Source: Anisodus tanguticus (Eukaryota > Streptophyta > Magnoliopsida > Solanales > Solanaceae). From it: 64,000 nucleotides of DNA. Positions 23,040 through 34,543 of the stretch are shown here, piece by piece. The stretch spans positions 484,001 to 548,000 of the forward strand of contig CM067541.1 in NCBI GenBank assembly GCA_034509755.1, read 5' to 3'. Within the stretch, counting starts at the first letter, position 1. The number at the start of each line of letters is the position of its first letter. Below the pieces are notes generated by a model. The model saw only the letters and a program-made list of their open reading frames with translations. It had not been told where the DNA came from and ran no database searches. A program made the translations under genes and the position numbers.

Positions 23040-23880
23040 AGAATGGAACAAACTCCTTGTGTGATTTGATGAGTCGAGTGATGACACTCTGTCTTTAAGA
23101 CAAGATTGCCCCGTATATCTCCTTTTACTTGTCGGACAATAGTCTCCCAAGATACAACATCAACTTAACAATTGAGCAAATGAAACTCAAGTGTTACTCT
23201 TGAAGAACTTTGAGTGTATTAGACTTGCTAGAGAGGAAGAAGAAGATGTTAGAAATTTCTGTAAATATTTCTAAGTGTTGTGTAGTGTTCAACAATTGAG
23301 CCAAAGGCCTCAAATTATAGTGTAAGGAGATGACCCCTCAACTAGTCAACTAATGGCCTTCAATAGCCATGTAATGTCACTTATTGAGAGGGGTTACATT
23401 TAGCCAAATAATGGCTGAATTCATGTGCCAAGTAATGGAGATTCAATGCTCTAAAACCAGCCCAAAGGTCAGAACTTTCCAACTTCCCGTCGCTGCATTC
23501 TGCCTTCGAAGCGCCGTGACTCTGTGAATTAGTGCCGCGGCGCTCCCTGGGAGGCGCCTCGGCTCCGATCGGGCTGCGCCGCGGCCCTTCGCGGCTCCGC
23601 GGCGACTTCCTATTCATTTCATCTTACACTTCGTACACTTCTTTCTTCGTTTACCAACGTGGAATACTTTGTCATTTGGCCAATAACCGTCCATCATTCT
23701 ATGTCTCAAACGTATTATATACGTACCAATATCTCTTTCACTAATGAAATTTGCGGTATTTGGCACTACGTGTGCACGTGTGAGGAAACAACATTTCCGA
23801 CGTACGGGACCCCAATTGTTTGAGTCATAAATAATGGATATACTTAATTCCACATTAGTAAATTTTCAATAATAAGTAGT
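23040..23880. repeat. LTR-like remnant with a GC-rich block
   Basis: Non-coding stretch with a strikingly GC-rich segment (23505-23607: gtgccgcggcgctc, gctgcgccgcggccc, gcggctccgcggcg) inside AT-rich DNA. It shares the GCGCCGCGG word with 12752-12785. It probably derives from a retrotransposon LTR in either orientation; no coding domain was seen, and ORFs across the GC block are composition artefacts. Confidence 0.4.
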
Positions 23881-24719
23881 GTTGAGTGTTACTGCACTCT
23901 TTGAGAATGAGAGGACTGTCATTATTAATATGTTAAAAGGGAAAGTTGTAGATTTGAAAAGTATTCAGAAGGGGTTGTCGCATGTTAGGTAATGTTATTA
24001 ATTGCCTAAGGCATGCTACTCCTTCCTGCTAAAAAAAAAAATCACTTAGTCATTTGCACATCCTTTAAAAAAATACTATTTTCTAGGTAAAAATGGATAA
24101 TTTAATTAAAATACCTTCAACTAAATAGGTATTGGGATTTAGTCACCTAATACTTAATAAGGACAAATATGAAAAAGTAAAATTAATTCTTTCTTAATTT
24201 GTTAAGTAAACACTCTTTTTTATCTTGAGGAGTAATATAAAAGGCATTAACTGTGGTGTCACCTTTCTTTTCAAAGATTTTAGTTTTACCAATCAGTGTA
24301 GTCTGATTGATCCATTAGTTCTAACAAGTTAGATATCATCGTCTTTTTTAAAAAAGAACTATTTAAATTAGGTTGAAAAAATATATTTGAACTACCCGAG
24401 TAATTGCTTCTGAAGAGGAAGAAAACTCATTACCTTTGATTATACAATTACCCTTTAAACAGAAGTCATCAAGACGGGTATTTTTTAACAGATGTGTTTA
24501 GTCAGCTTAACTTCCCGCCTAACAATGTCAACCAATCGGCCCTCAAGGCCTTGGGTCTCAAAAGAGGGTAGTGTCCTGCTTCCAATTCACAAAATAAGTA
24601 AAATAATGTTAAAATTAGTGGTATTTTATAAGTCGTGTTGGACATGAAAACACAATTGAAGTTTTGCAAATGAAAATTTAAAGTTCATAAAATTTATTGT
24701 TCAAACTTCAAATTTCTTA
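23881..24719. other. Gene-free spacer
   Basis: AT-rich sequence with no recognisable coding, RNA or element ends. Confidence 0.45.
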
Positions 24720-24966
24720 CTCCCTCTGTTTCAAAATGTTTATCTGGTTTTGACTTGACACGGAGTTTAAGAAAATAAAGAAGACTTTGGAATCTTGTAA
24801 TCTAAAATTAAAGATATGAAGAATATACCAAAATGTTCTTTAATCTTGTGGTCTTAAACATGTTATCGTGAAAAGTTGAAATTAAAGAATTGCTAAAAAA
24901 GGAATGAGGCAAACATTTTGAAACAGATCAAAAAAAAAAAAGTAAGACAATCATTTTGAAACAGAT
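24720..24966. repeat. Stowaway-like MITE
   Basis: Begins ctccctctgtttcaaaatg after TA; the right side carries cattttgaaacagat twice (ending ~24928 and ~24966), the second after an A-run. The interior matches 8876-9070 (tggttttgacttgacacgga, cttgtggtcttaaac). Confidence 0.7.
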
Positions 24967-26015
24967 GAATTATTTCAAGTTTGAAGTTGAAACAATGAGC
25001 CAAATTGATAAGCAAATACTTATTGATATAATTTCCGAATACTTTTTCAATTTCTTAATATATATATATAGAAGTGAGAACCATGTCATGGATGATCTCA
25101 TCCCCCAACTATTTCAGGGTTGGATAATACTTTCCTAGTTCAAACTATTTCAGGGTTTTTGTTTAGTTATCACAACCAGAATTACCATCTTTACACATTT
25201 TCTTGGTGGTGGTGGTGGGGTGATGTGGGGACTTACTTTACCTTTATGAGTATATAGGTCCTACTACTTTAAAGATAGAGAGAACTTGATGCTACTACTT
25301 TCTCAACCATACAAAACTTCTTAGCAAAGATATCCAACAACTTTCACAAAATCTCTTCACACTCATAAATAGAGGACAATAAAATTACAAAACAAGACAA
25401 TCTGATATTCGAAGTCTACTCATTTAATTAATCTAAATTCACACCAATAAAGGCGATGCTATAATTTTAATTACGGGTTTCTACGAATTTAATATTTTTG
25501 TTTAGATCATGTACTTGTGTTAGAAAAAAAATATTAAATATATATAAATATTTGAATTATTAACACATTAACTAAAATAAGCTATAAATTCGATGGCAGT
25601 TTAAGTAATCAAAAAAAATAAAATTACGACTTCGTCTCTACGTACAGATTGACCTAGTAAGAAGATAAAATGCTCCCGACCAAAAGGTACTCCATATCCA
25701 GAGCTCAAACTATAAGCGAAAGAATTTCGACCATTCAGCTACAACCTTTTAGTAATTAAAAAAGAAAAGAAAAAAAGAAGAAGTATTTAAATGCAGTGGA
25801 GTTCACTTCCAAAACGAGGACTTTAAAGAAAGAAAAAGGGAAATAAGAAGTCACAAGGAACTGTTTTCTCTATGTATCTCTTTGCAAATATGGGCCACCA
25901 ATCTTAAAATTGGGCTCACTCCATATCTTGGGTTCAGGTTCTAACTTCAATTGTGCCACTGATTGTTGACTTCAATTCAATCCAATACATATTTTTTGCG
26001 CGGATTTCCCTTCTT
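24967..26015. other. Gene-free spacer
   Basis: No supported gene or element. ORFs are short and AT-driven. A purine-rich stretch (25745-25860) is visible but has no assigned meaning. Confidence 0.45.
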
Positions 26016-26555
26016 TTGGATTGGTCTTTAATTTTTGCCCCTCAAATTAGTGGTCTTTATTTTTACTTTTACTTCTCATTTAGTAAAAAAAAAAAAATTT
26101 CGCAAGGTAAAAGTTTCGCAATGTCTTAAGGCATAACTTCTGTAGTTCTAAGTTATAACTTTTGTAGTTCTGGGTTTAAATCCAGCTCAGTAAAAAAATG
26201 TCAATTTCGCAAGGTAAAAGTTTCGCAAAGTCATGCCTTAAGACATAACTTTTTCTAAGTTATGACATATCTTCTGTAGTTCTAAGTTATGTCTTAAGAC
26301 ATAACTTTTTCTAAGTTATGGCATAACTTTTGCCTTAAAGCATAATTTTTGCCCCAATAGGCATAGTTCTCTATGAAATCTTGTCTTGCGAAAATTATTT
26401 TTTCTTTTACGTTGTTTGGGTTCGAACCCAGCACCTCAAGGGTATTTTCGATCATATTTTTAAAGTAAAAGGCAAATATTAAAGTCTACAAATTTGAAGG
26501 GCAAAAATTAAAGACCACTCGAAATAGGGACAATCGTCCGAATTGCCCAATCCAA
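26016..26555. repeat. Long foldback element, copy 2, with internal palindromes
   Basis: Starts ttggattggtctttaatttt and ends with the inverse (attaaagaccactc, then gcccaatccaa). The interior holds many near-repeats of taagttatg, aagtttcgcaa and the palindromic word atgtcttaagacataactt, plus gggttcgaacccag. Related to 16834-17505. No ORF, so any mobility would need a helper. Superfamily not identified. Confidence 0.7.
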
Positions 26556-26797
26556 TAAACATTGATGAATTCATCTTTTTAAGACGATTCAATTTGAGCC
26601 AGAAATAATCAGAGGAACTCAAAATTTTCATTTGTAACTAAATCTTTTTTTTTTCTTACCATGAATAGATCGAGTTTGAGCTGAAAATTATAATGGAGTA
26701 TCAGCAAATGTTTTATTTCTATTCTTTCGTAAGAAGAGAAAGAGTCATAATTTCACTTCACATCAAGTATTATGTCTATCAAGGCTTCTCCCAAGTA

Positions 26798-26976
26798 CTC
26801 CTTCCGTCTCAATAAACGCCACAGTATTTGATTGAACATGAAATTTTATTTATTTATTTTTTAAATTTATAATTTTAAAATTCCGTAAACATTTGTGTTT
26901 CGTATTATTACAAATCATCTCATTTAAATAAACTAAAAGTTTAAAGTTAATTTATTTCTAAATCTAGAAAAATGTA
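26798..26976. repeat. Left part of a MITE split by the LTR element
   Basis: Starts ctccttccgtctcaataaac after TA. The right part of the same MITE resumes after the LTR element at 32297-32344 (cattcttttaaagaaagtg to gagacagaaaaag, then TA). The combined length (~227 bp) equals that of the intact family members at 33886 and 34289. Confidence 0.75.
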
Positions 26977-27641
26977 TGTTAACACCAAAAAATAATTGAA
27001 GTGTTTAGCGGAATCCACTGACTGCCGAACTATTCCGGAGCCGAATTTACTCCTAGCCCTCGACTACGAGAACTTTATCGACTACTAAGTCATCTCAGCA
27101 GAAGTTGTTGGTTAGAGGAACGACTGAGACCCACTCAGATGCAGACGCCTCAACGACCAAGTTAAGAAGGGTGTCCGGACCCCTAAAGGCGGTAACAGCC
27201 AAAAACACCTAAAACAGATGGTCATTATCATAGCAAGAGGAGTAGAGGGCGAGAAAATCGGCACCACTTCCCTCATAGTCAGCCGTTGAGTTTAGTAGGT
27301 TACTTGATGGCCGACATGGGGGGGGGGGCACATTCGTACAATTTTTTCTTCTTTTTTTATACTATAAATACTCATTCTTTGTATATACAAGACACACAAT
27401 CAAACACATAAAAAATTATCTATCTTTATCTTTTATTCTTTACTTTCATTTACTTTACTCGACTGTATTCATGTTTCTTATCTCATAACCACCGTCCTAA
27501 CGCTTTCTGAAGTAGTTGGGGAACCCATTGCTGGAGATTAGAGTTCCGTTTCCAACCCAAATCGCTTAAGTTAAGGAATCAATTTGTCTCCCGATTTCAT
27601 CAGTCGATACAACGGCATATAGCGGAATTGGAGCCGAGACA
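26977..27641 (+). repeat. 5' LTR
   Basis: 665 bp, near-identical to 31618-32296 through hundreds of bases. Contains an 11-G run (27318-27328) and a possible TATA region (tatactataaatactc, ~27358). Confidence 0.88.
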
Positions 27642-27973
27642 AATTTGGCACGCCCAGTGGGACCATAGGTGAATTAATTGCAAAGTTTGATTTTTCAGGT
27701 CAGGATCATTCTTGGCTTATGCGTCTAAGGTTCAGTAAGAAAATGAACCTCAAGTCCAGTACACATCCTAAATAAAATCCTCAAAGAAGGAACAACGAAC
27801 CAACATCCTCCTCGGGTATGCCTACATCGGTGGATACCCCTCCACTTCCTCCATCAACCCAAGCCGAAGAAGAATCTAGCCAATCTGAAGGTCTAACCAT
27901 AATGACCACGTCTTTTATTAGACAATAGATCGACTTGGGCATCCCCGACATTATGTACTAAGTTTCTAAACAG

Positions 27974-30900
27974 TTGGCTGACATTGTGAAGCCAATGGTA
28001 CATAATGAAGTTCAGCAAGCAAGGGAGATGGAAACCAACCGAATACACCTAGGAGAATGTTTAACTAGTTCTGCCATCCCTCTGACGAGCGGTGCTATTC
28101 AGCATAAGATCGTGACTCCCGGTGTTGTTCTTCAGCCGCATGTGCATCAGCCAGTTCCCACTCAGGCGCAATCGATAGTACACCTAGGAACACAAGCCCA
28201 CTCTCCTGGCAACCAACACACTACATGGTCGTCACCGAATCTTGGGGGCAAAATGTGTCACTTGACCAAGCGAGTCTGCAGTATGGACAGATCAACATGG
28301 ATCAGAGACCAGTTCAGGATCCAGGATACTTTATATTGCCGCCCGTTATGCCATACATTTCTACGAACGGCCTTACGATGCAGGCAAACAATGTTGGTCA
28401 GCCGAATTGGCAGCCGATGGTCCCTGGCTATGACTTAGCTCGGCTATCTGGTGACGCTGTTTACAGCGGATTACCATTCCAGTAGTCATTGTCGGTACCC
28501 AATCCATACCTTCCAGGAAGCATAAACTTTCTAAGAACGACCGACGTTCGAGGAGAGCAACCATGGAACACCGTTCCACCTTATCCTCAGACTCCGTTAG
28601 CCGTTCCAGGAGCTCAGGTTACAGGCTTTAGTGACCATACCCAACAGCAGCCATGGGGCATCACCCCACCTATTGGTAATGGCCAGCAGACCACCTATAA
28701 CCTTCAAAACCCTGTTCAACAAAGTACAGAATGGAGGCCGCCAGTGCAGAACGCCTACCAGCCGAATCCAGTCGAGAATCAGTAGGGGACGCCACAATTG
28801 ATAAACCCGGAGATCATTGCTAATACCATGCGGAGGTACTTCGGCATCCAACTGAAACCTTTGGACAAGTCTGTAAATAAAAAGCCCTACCCCGACTGGG
28901 TAGATCGAATAGCACCTTTGCCGAGGGGCTTCAAAATACCGGAGTTTGCCTTTTTCTCTACCAACGACGACAAATCCACTATCGAGCACATTAGTATATT
29001 TACTGCCCAATATGGTGAAGCTGGACAGAATGAGTATCATAAATTGCAGTTATTCCTTATCTCTCCAACGGGAACAACCTTTGCATGGTACTCCTCTTTG
29101 GCTCCTGATTTCGTGCAAAGCCGGGCTGACATGGAGGGGTGCTTCCATGATAGGTTCTATTGGCCCAAATCTCAGGTTACCATGACCGATCTAACGAATC
29201 TCAATTAGCAGGTCGATGAATCGGCTGCCGATTTTATCGAGAGGTTCAGAAAGAAGGTTGAAAAATACATGGTACATTTCCCCGAATCTAAGTGTGCCCA
29301 CATGATAATCAACAACATGTACCCTTAGTTAAAGGAGAAGCTAGTAGGACAATATTGCTCTGACCTGAGCCAGTTAGCCGAAAAGGCTAGCCAAATATAG
29401 CAGTATGTCCAGGAGAAGGAGCGGAGAAGAGCCAGCCGAAATCGAGGCTCCCACTTGGTATCCATCATTGAAGCGGATGAGTCCGACTCCGAGTCAGCCA
29501 ACTACACGACAGACGCAATGGTGGACGAGATTGTTAGGGGTAAGGTTTACTCTTGCCCAACCTTGAAAGCCGTCAAAGGCAAGGAAATAAGTTCATCCAA
29601 TGACAGGGTAGGTTACTTCTTTGATATCACGAAGGTAGATCAGATCTTTGATCATCTGCTCAAAGATAAGCAGATTCGGCTGCTTGATGGTCATAGGATT
29701 CTGGCTGCCGAAGAACTCAAGGATAAGAAGTACTGCAAGTGGCATATTCATACAACCACTCTACTTCTAACTGTGTGGTCTTCAGGAAGGCAATCCAAAA
29801 TGGCATTAGGGAGGGAAGGTTCAAGTTAACTAACAAAAGCATGGCTGAAATGTCTATTGATACCGACCCCTTTCCCACGGTACCAATATCAATGGTATCT
29901 TTTGCTAAGCCCGATGAGTCAAGGGACACCAAAGGAAAAACAATCGATGAAAAAGTATGGGTCCCTAAGAAACCTACCGAAAGGGAGAGGGTCACAAGTA
30001 CTTCTGTGTTCAACCGATTAGGCAGCCTACATGACATGCGTGATGATAGGCAGCCGGGTAGAATCAGTTTTCTTGAACGCCCCAGATATGCGAGGGACTT
30101 TGAACGAGAGCTTCTGAAATAAACCATGAGGTTCTTTTGGGTCCCGATCGATGCCAGACATAGGCCTGGGGGGCAAATACGGATGCCAACCAATCAACAG
30201 CCGAGCATGCCTCGAATATATGAAGAACCGCTCCCTAAAACCAAACAGAGGGTGGTCGAGTTTAACGTGAACGGGGGTGTTTCGTCCTTACGTATCATAG
30301 CAAGAAATGAGGACCAGACGAGACCCCAGAGAATGATTAAACCAGCCGCCAATACAGAAGAGGGAAAATGGTCTATCAATCAAGCTCCCGGGAAGAAAGA
30401 GGTATCACCGAGAGTCGCATCCAGAACCCAGAAGAGAATGATGCAACGTGTCAAGGCCTTGCGTAAGATGCAACAGATATTACATCTAATTTCCAACACC
30501 AAGGCAGCCGAAGACCAGGAGATTCCTGAGTCTGCCGTAACCGAGGCTATCGAGCGGACATTCAGCTTAGTTGCTTCAGGAGCGATGTCGCCTAAAGGAG
30601 AGGCGTCGGGCCAACCAGAGCTAGATGAACAACCTACCAACAGCCCGACAGAAAAACCCCGGCAAGAGAATGTGGCCCCAGATGGGTCTCTAACTGAGGC
30701 AATCCCACAGATCGAGCAAGGATTCAGTTAGAGGATTCCCAGCCGATCCCCATCTGTCTCCAAGATATGAAATATATTAATTTCTCTTCAACCGAATTCA
30801 ACGAGGTGGGAGATTCCATCCTTGATGTATTTAGCCAAGAATTGGTTGATGAGATGTGGGTAGACATCGAAATGGTCAACTTAATCCCATGTGAGTTCTA

Positions 30901-31273
30901 GGTCAGCCGCTCCACGCTGGATAGCCTAGAAGGTGATGTTTGCGTAGAAGATGCAGAATGGGCAACAATAGCCAATACTACGACTAGGTACGCTTTGAGC
31001 ACCGCGTTTGGTGCACCTACGGAAGAGATGGTTAAACACCTCAAGCCCCTATATGTGAAGGCTTACATCAACGGCAAAATCATTAGCCGAGTGTTCGTCG
31101 ACAATGGGGTTGTGCTGAATGTGATGCCACTGCTTACTTTGAAAAGCCTCAACAAAACAAAGGAGGATCTCATCCCAACTAACATGAAAATGGCTAGCTT
31201 TATGGGAGAGGCCTCTAAAGCATTGGGGATTCTAGTAGCAGAAATCACCAGGGGTCAGGTCACTATCGGCTAG
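27974..31273 (+). pseudogene. Decayed gypsy-type gag-protease region
   Basis: One gag frame can be followed from 28225 to ~29720 through five stops, all TAG (28483, 28783, 29206, 29326, 29398). Recognisable text: RRYFGIQLKPLDK, YPDWVDRIAPLPRGFKIPEF, AQYGEAGQNEYHKLQLF, FAWYSSLAPDFVQSRADME. A frameshift near 29730 leads into a Cys/His-type CK-H...H...C-VFRKAIQNGI region, read on to 30731 across a TAA at 30120. The last segment (30995-31273) includes KAYINGKIISRVFVDNGVVL, an aspartic-protease-like stretch with DNG in place of the usual D[ST]G. No reverse transcriptase follows. Confidence 0.85.
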
Positions 31274-31617
31274 AATGATTTTTCCTGAGATATAAAACAG
31301 ATAAAGCCATGGTTTTCGGCTAAGAAAAAGGACAAATATTAGGTGAGAAACCTATAGAGGATACCTTTCATTAACTAACACCCAGAGGCGCGACTAATAG
31401 TAATTTATCATTTTCAAAAGCATGGTCGAAAATCATTAGAGCTAATTCGTGGTAATGGATATGCCTCGGTTAAAGGGGAAACATATCTCAAGAATTTATC
31501 ATCATTGCATGCATTGTAGACAAGACGATTTAAGTGACATGCGCGGCTGTCAGACTGAAACGACGGCTACTTCGAATACATCAACTCAACAGACACTCGA
31601 GTTAATGTAGGGGCAAT

Positions 31618-32296
31618 TGTTAACACTAAAAAAATTTGAAGTGTTTAGCCGAATCCACTGACAACCGAACTATTCCGGAGCCGAATTTACTCCTAGCCCT
31701 CGACTACGAGAACTTTATCGACTACTAAGTCATCTTAGCTGAAGTTGTTGGTTAGAGGAACGACTGAGACCCACTCAGATGCAGACGCCTCAACGACCAA
31801 GTTAAGAAGGGTGTCGGGACCCCTAAAGGCGGTAACAGCCAAAAACACCTAAAACAGATGGTCATTATCATAGCAAGAGGAGTAGAGGGCGAGAAAATCG
31901 GCACCACTTCCCTCATAGTCAGCCGTTGAGTTTAGTGGGTTACTTGATGGCCGACATGGGGGGGGGGGGGGGCACATTCGTACAATTTTTTCTTCTTTTT
32001 TTATACTATAAATACTCATTCTTTGTATATACAAGACACACAATCAAACACATCAAAAATTATCTATCTTTATCTTTTATCCTTTACTTTCCTTTACTTT
32101 ACTCAATTGTATTCATGTTTCTTACCTCTTAGTTTACCATAACCGCCGTCCTAACACTTTCTGGAGTAGTTGGGGAACCCATTGCTAGAGATTAGAATTC
32201 CATTTTCAACCCAAATTGCTTAAGTTAAGGAATCAATTTGTCTCCCGATTTCATCAGCCGATAGAACGGCAGATAGCGGAATTGGGGTCGAGAACA
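31618..32296 (+). repeat. 3' LTR
   Basis: 679 bp counterpart of 26977-27641. Small differences include a longer G run (15 G, 31958-31972) and an added ttagtttac near 32129. Confidence 0.88.
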
Positions 32297-32344
32297 TTGT
32301 CATTCTTTTAAAGAAAGTGAATACGTAAAATGAGACAGAAAAAG

Positions 32345-33167
32345 TAATATCGATGTGGTTCTCACCACCTTTTTACCCTTTCCGATCCACCCCATATTGT
32401 AATCAGGGGCAGGGCTAGCATGAGAAGTACAAGTTCGATAAATCAATAAGTTTGGTTCATATTTTATATAATTATTGAGAAATCCACATAATGTATACAT
32501 ATGATAAACTTTAAATCTATAAATGGGCAGGGCTAGCATGAGAAGTACAAGTTCGATAAATCAATAAGTTTGGTTCATATTTTATATAATTATTAAGAAA
32601 TCCACATAATGTATACATATGATAAACTTTAAATCTATAAATTTCATATCTTGAATCCATCTCTAATTATAATGAATTTTCTTAAAAAGGAAATCAATTA
32701 TAGATCCGTTGAAAGTGTTTTAACAGAAAAGGACAATAAGTCAATATCAATATGACACGGTTTGTACTTATATGTAAATGTTTGGACGTTCATAGATGGA
32801 TTATATTGATGTAATCACTAAAATAATATTTCTTTGATCTCAATTTAAGTGTCTTACTTTGACTTGACTTTTGAATCTTATGATATTAAATTAAAGATGA
32901 GTGATGTCTTTTAAATCTTATGATCTTAAACTTTGACTTGAAATTAAAAATTTACTAAATACGAAAAGAAACATTCTTCCTGGGACATACTAAAAAAGAA
33001 AATAACATAATACTATTTTTAAATCTGTACTTAAACAGTGTCAATGACTTGACATAAAGAGATAGTAGCCAATCGAATCACTAACAATGTTAATGAACGT
33101 TATAACTTAATTAAGCATGTTTAAGCCACATCAATAATTACTATAAGATTTAACTTTGTATACAAAT
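32345..33167. other. Spacer with a tandem duplication and MITE remnants
   Basis: Holds the 118-bp tandem pair at 32407-32642 and a Stowaway-like fragment around 32825-32990 (tttgatctcaatttaagtg, gacttgacttttgaatctta). No gene. Confidence 0.5.
32407..32642 (+). repeat. 118-bp direct tandem duplication
   Basis: Units 32407-32524 and 32525-32642 begin gggcagggctagcatgagaa and differ at only a few bases. The unit resembles the left end of the hAT MITE family (CAGGGGCAGGGC at 32404), so a MITE end was probably duplicated. Confidence 0.9.
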
Positions 33168-33830
33168 TAAGGTGCTTATCTATCGATTCAGTTCGATTTT
33201 GTGTATTACCGGTTCGGTTTATCGATTTTCGATTTGTAAATACGCTAAACCAATAACCAAACCGATAAGATATTCGTTAATGATTTTCGGTTTATTGGTT
33301 TTTGGTCCATAACGATTCATTTTTCGATTTTAACCAATAAGAAAATTCTCCACTAAGTTTTTTTGCTTTCTCTTGTGTTCATTTGTTCATATATACACTG
33401 CCTTCAAGCATTAGAAATTAACACAAATTACAAGACAAAAACTATAAAAAAACACTGTAGCAATCAAGCAACAAATCATCAAATGATAACGAACTTTCAA
33501 ATTGTTTAATGCATTCTAAATAGTGAAAGTACAAATGATAAGCAAATTTAGAATTGAGAGAATAAGTGTGCTTACAGCAATAATTTAGAAATAAGATTCG
33601 TATTTAAAGCCACTATTATACAATAAGGGTAAAAAAAATTAATATATAAGCTTATTGAGTTATCGGTTTAACCATTAACTAAATTCTTAAAATCAGAAAT
33701 CGAATCGATAACCCAATAAAAAAATTTACAAAACTGTTTACAAACTGTTAACCCAATAACTCGATACCGATAATCCAATAGCATTTTTTTGGTTCGATTT
33801 ATCGATCAAACCGATTTTTGCACACCCCTA
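33168..33830. mobile_element. Non-autonomous hAT element, 663 bp
   Basis: Ends TAAGGTGCTTATC and GCACACCCCTA (inverse TAGGGGTGTGC), flanked by an exact 8-bp repeat ATACAAAT (33160-33167 and 33831-33838), diagnostic of hAT insertion. Subterminal regions are dense in cggttt/aaaccga words (ggttcggtttatcgattttc; gatcaaaccgatttttgc). No transposase ORF. Confidence 0.88.
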
Positions 33831-33885
33831 ATACAAATGATGTTATAAGTGACATTTTATACTATTCACGTTATCATGTAATTTA

Positions 33886-34094
33886 CTCCCCCCATCTCAA
33901 TTTATATGGTACTATTTAACTTGGCATGAAGTTTAAGAAAATAATGAATATTTTTGAAATTTGTGGTCCAAAACAATTTGTGTGGCTATAAATCATCCAA
34001 TAAAATTAAATTATTTCTAAGTATAGAAATGTGATATTCTTTTTAGGACAAACTAAAAAGTAAATGGTGCACATAAATTGTGGTACAGAGGGAG
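33886..34094. mobile_element. Stowaway-like MITE with TA duplication
   Basis: 209 bp; ctccccccatctcaatttat to aaattgtggtacagagggag, inverted ends, flanked by TA on both sides. Confidence 0.8.
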
Positions 34095-34288
34095 TAATAT
34101 GTTATATCATAATAACTAACATAGACCCACATTATTATTTCTATTTTTACCTTTTTCGTTCTCTCTTTTACTATTTTATTAAAAGTTTCTCAAACGACAA
34201 CTTACTGTGACTTACAAGTTACTACAAAAGATTAAAATTTATTTTTTGGTGTCTTCTTCAACATTTCAAGCATTACAACAAGCAATTA

Positions 34289-34519
34289 CTTCCTCTGTCC
34301 CAATTTATATGAAACACTTTCATTTTTAGTCAGTCCAAAAAAGAATGACACATTTCCTTATTTAACAATAATTTAACTTTAAATTTACGCTTAACGAGAT
34401 GATCTATAACCACATAAATATCTTTGATTTGTTTTAGACCACAAGATTCAAAAGTCTTCCTTTATTTCTTAAACTTCGTGCCCAATTAAACTATATCATA
34501 TAAATTGGGACGGAGGGAG
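34289..34519. mobile_element. Stowaway-like MITE with TA duplication
   Basis: 231 bp; cttcctctgtcccaatttat to ataaattgggacggagggag, well-kept inverted ends, flanked by TA on both sides. Confidence 0.85.
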
Positions 34520-34543
34520 TATTATATTGAAGCAACGCAACAC

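Larger units (their letters stand above)
26977..32296 (+). mobile_element. LTR retrotransposon with gag and protease only (gypsy-type TR-GAG-like)
   Basis: Two direct LTRs (26977-27641 and 31618-32296), both starting TGTTAACAC and ending in ACA, bound a 4 kb interior. The interior carries a decayed Ty3/gypsy-type gag and an aspartic protease segment, then only ~345 bases before the 3' LTR: no reverse transcriptase, RNase H or integrase. Text after the 5' LTR (tttggcacgcccagtgggac) sits where a primer-binding site is expected; aatgtaggggcaat before the 3' LTR is a weak purine tract. The 5-bp flanks (atgta / ttgtc) match poorly, but both flanks join into one MITE, which fixes the ends. Such gag-only elements are known as non-autonomous forms needing pol from another element. 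Confidence 0.85.

Noticed and set aside
23381..23617. 78-codon minus-strand ORF, Arg/Pro rich
   Set aside because: Arises from the GC-rich LTR-like block; no family resemblance, and the frame is open only because of composition.
30126..30731. 201-codon open frame that looks like an intact protein
   Set aside because: It is the continuation of the retroelement gag region in the same frame as 29739-30122, after a TAA; not an independent gene.
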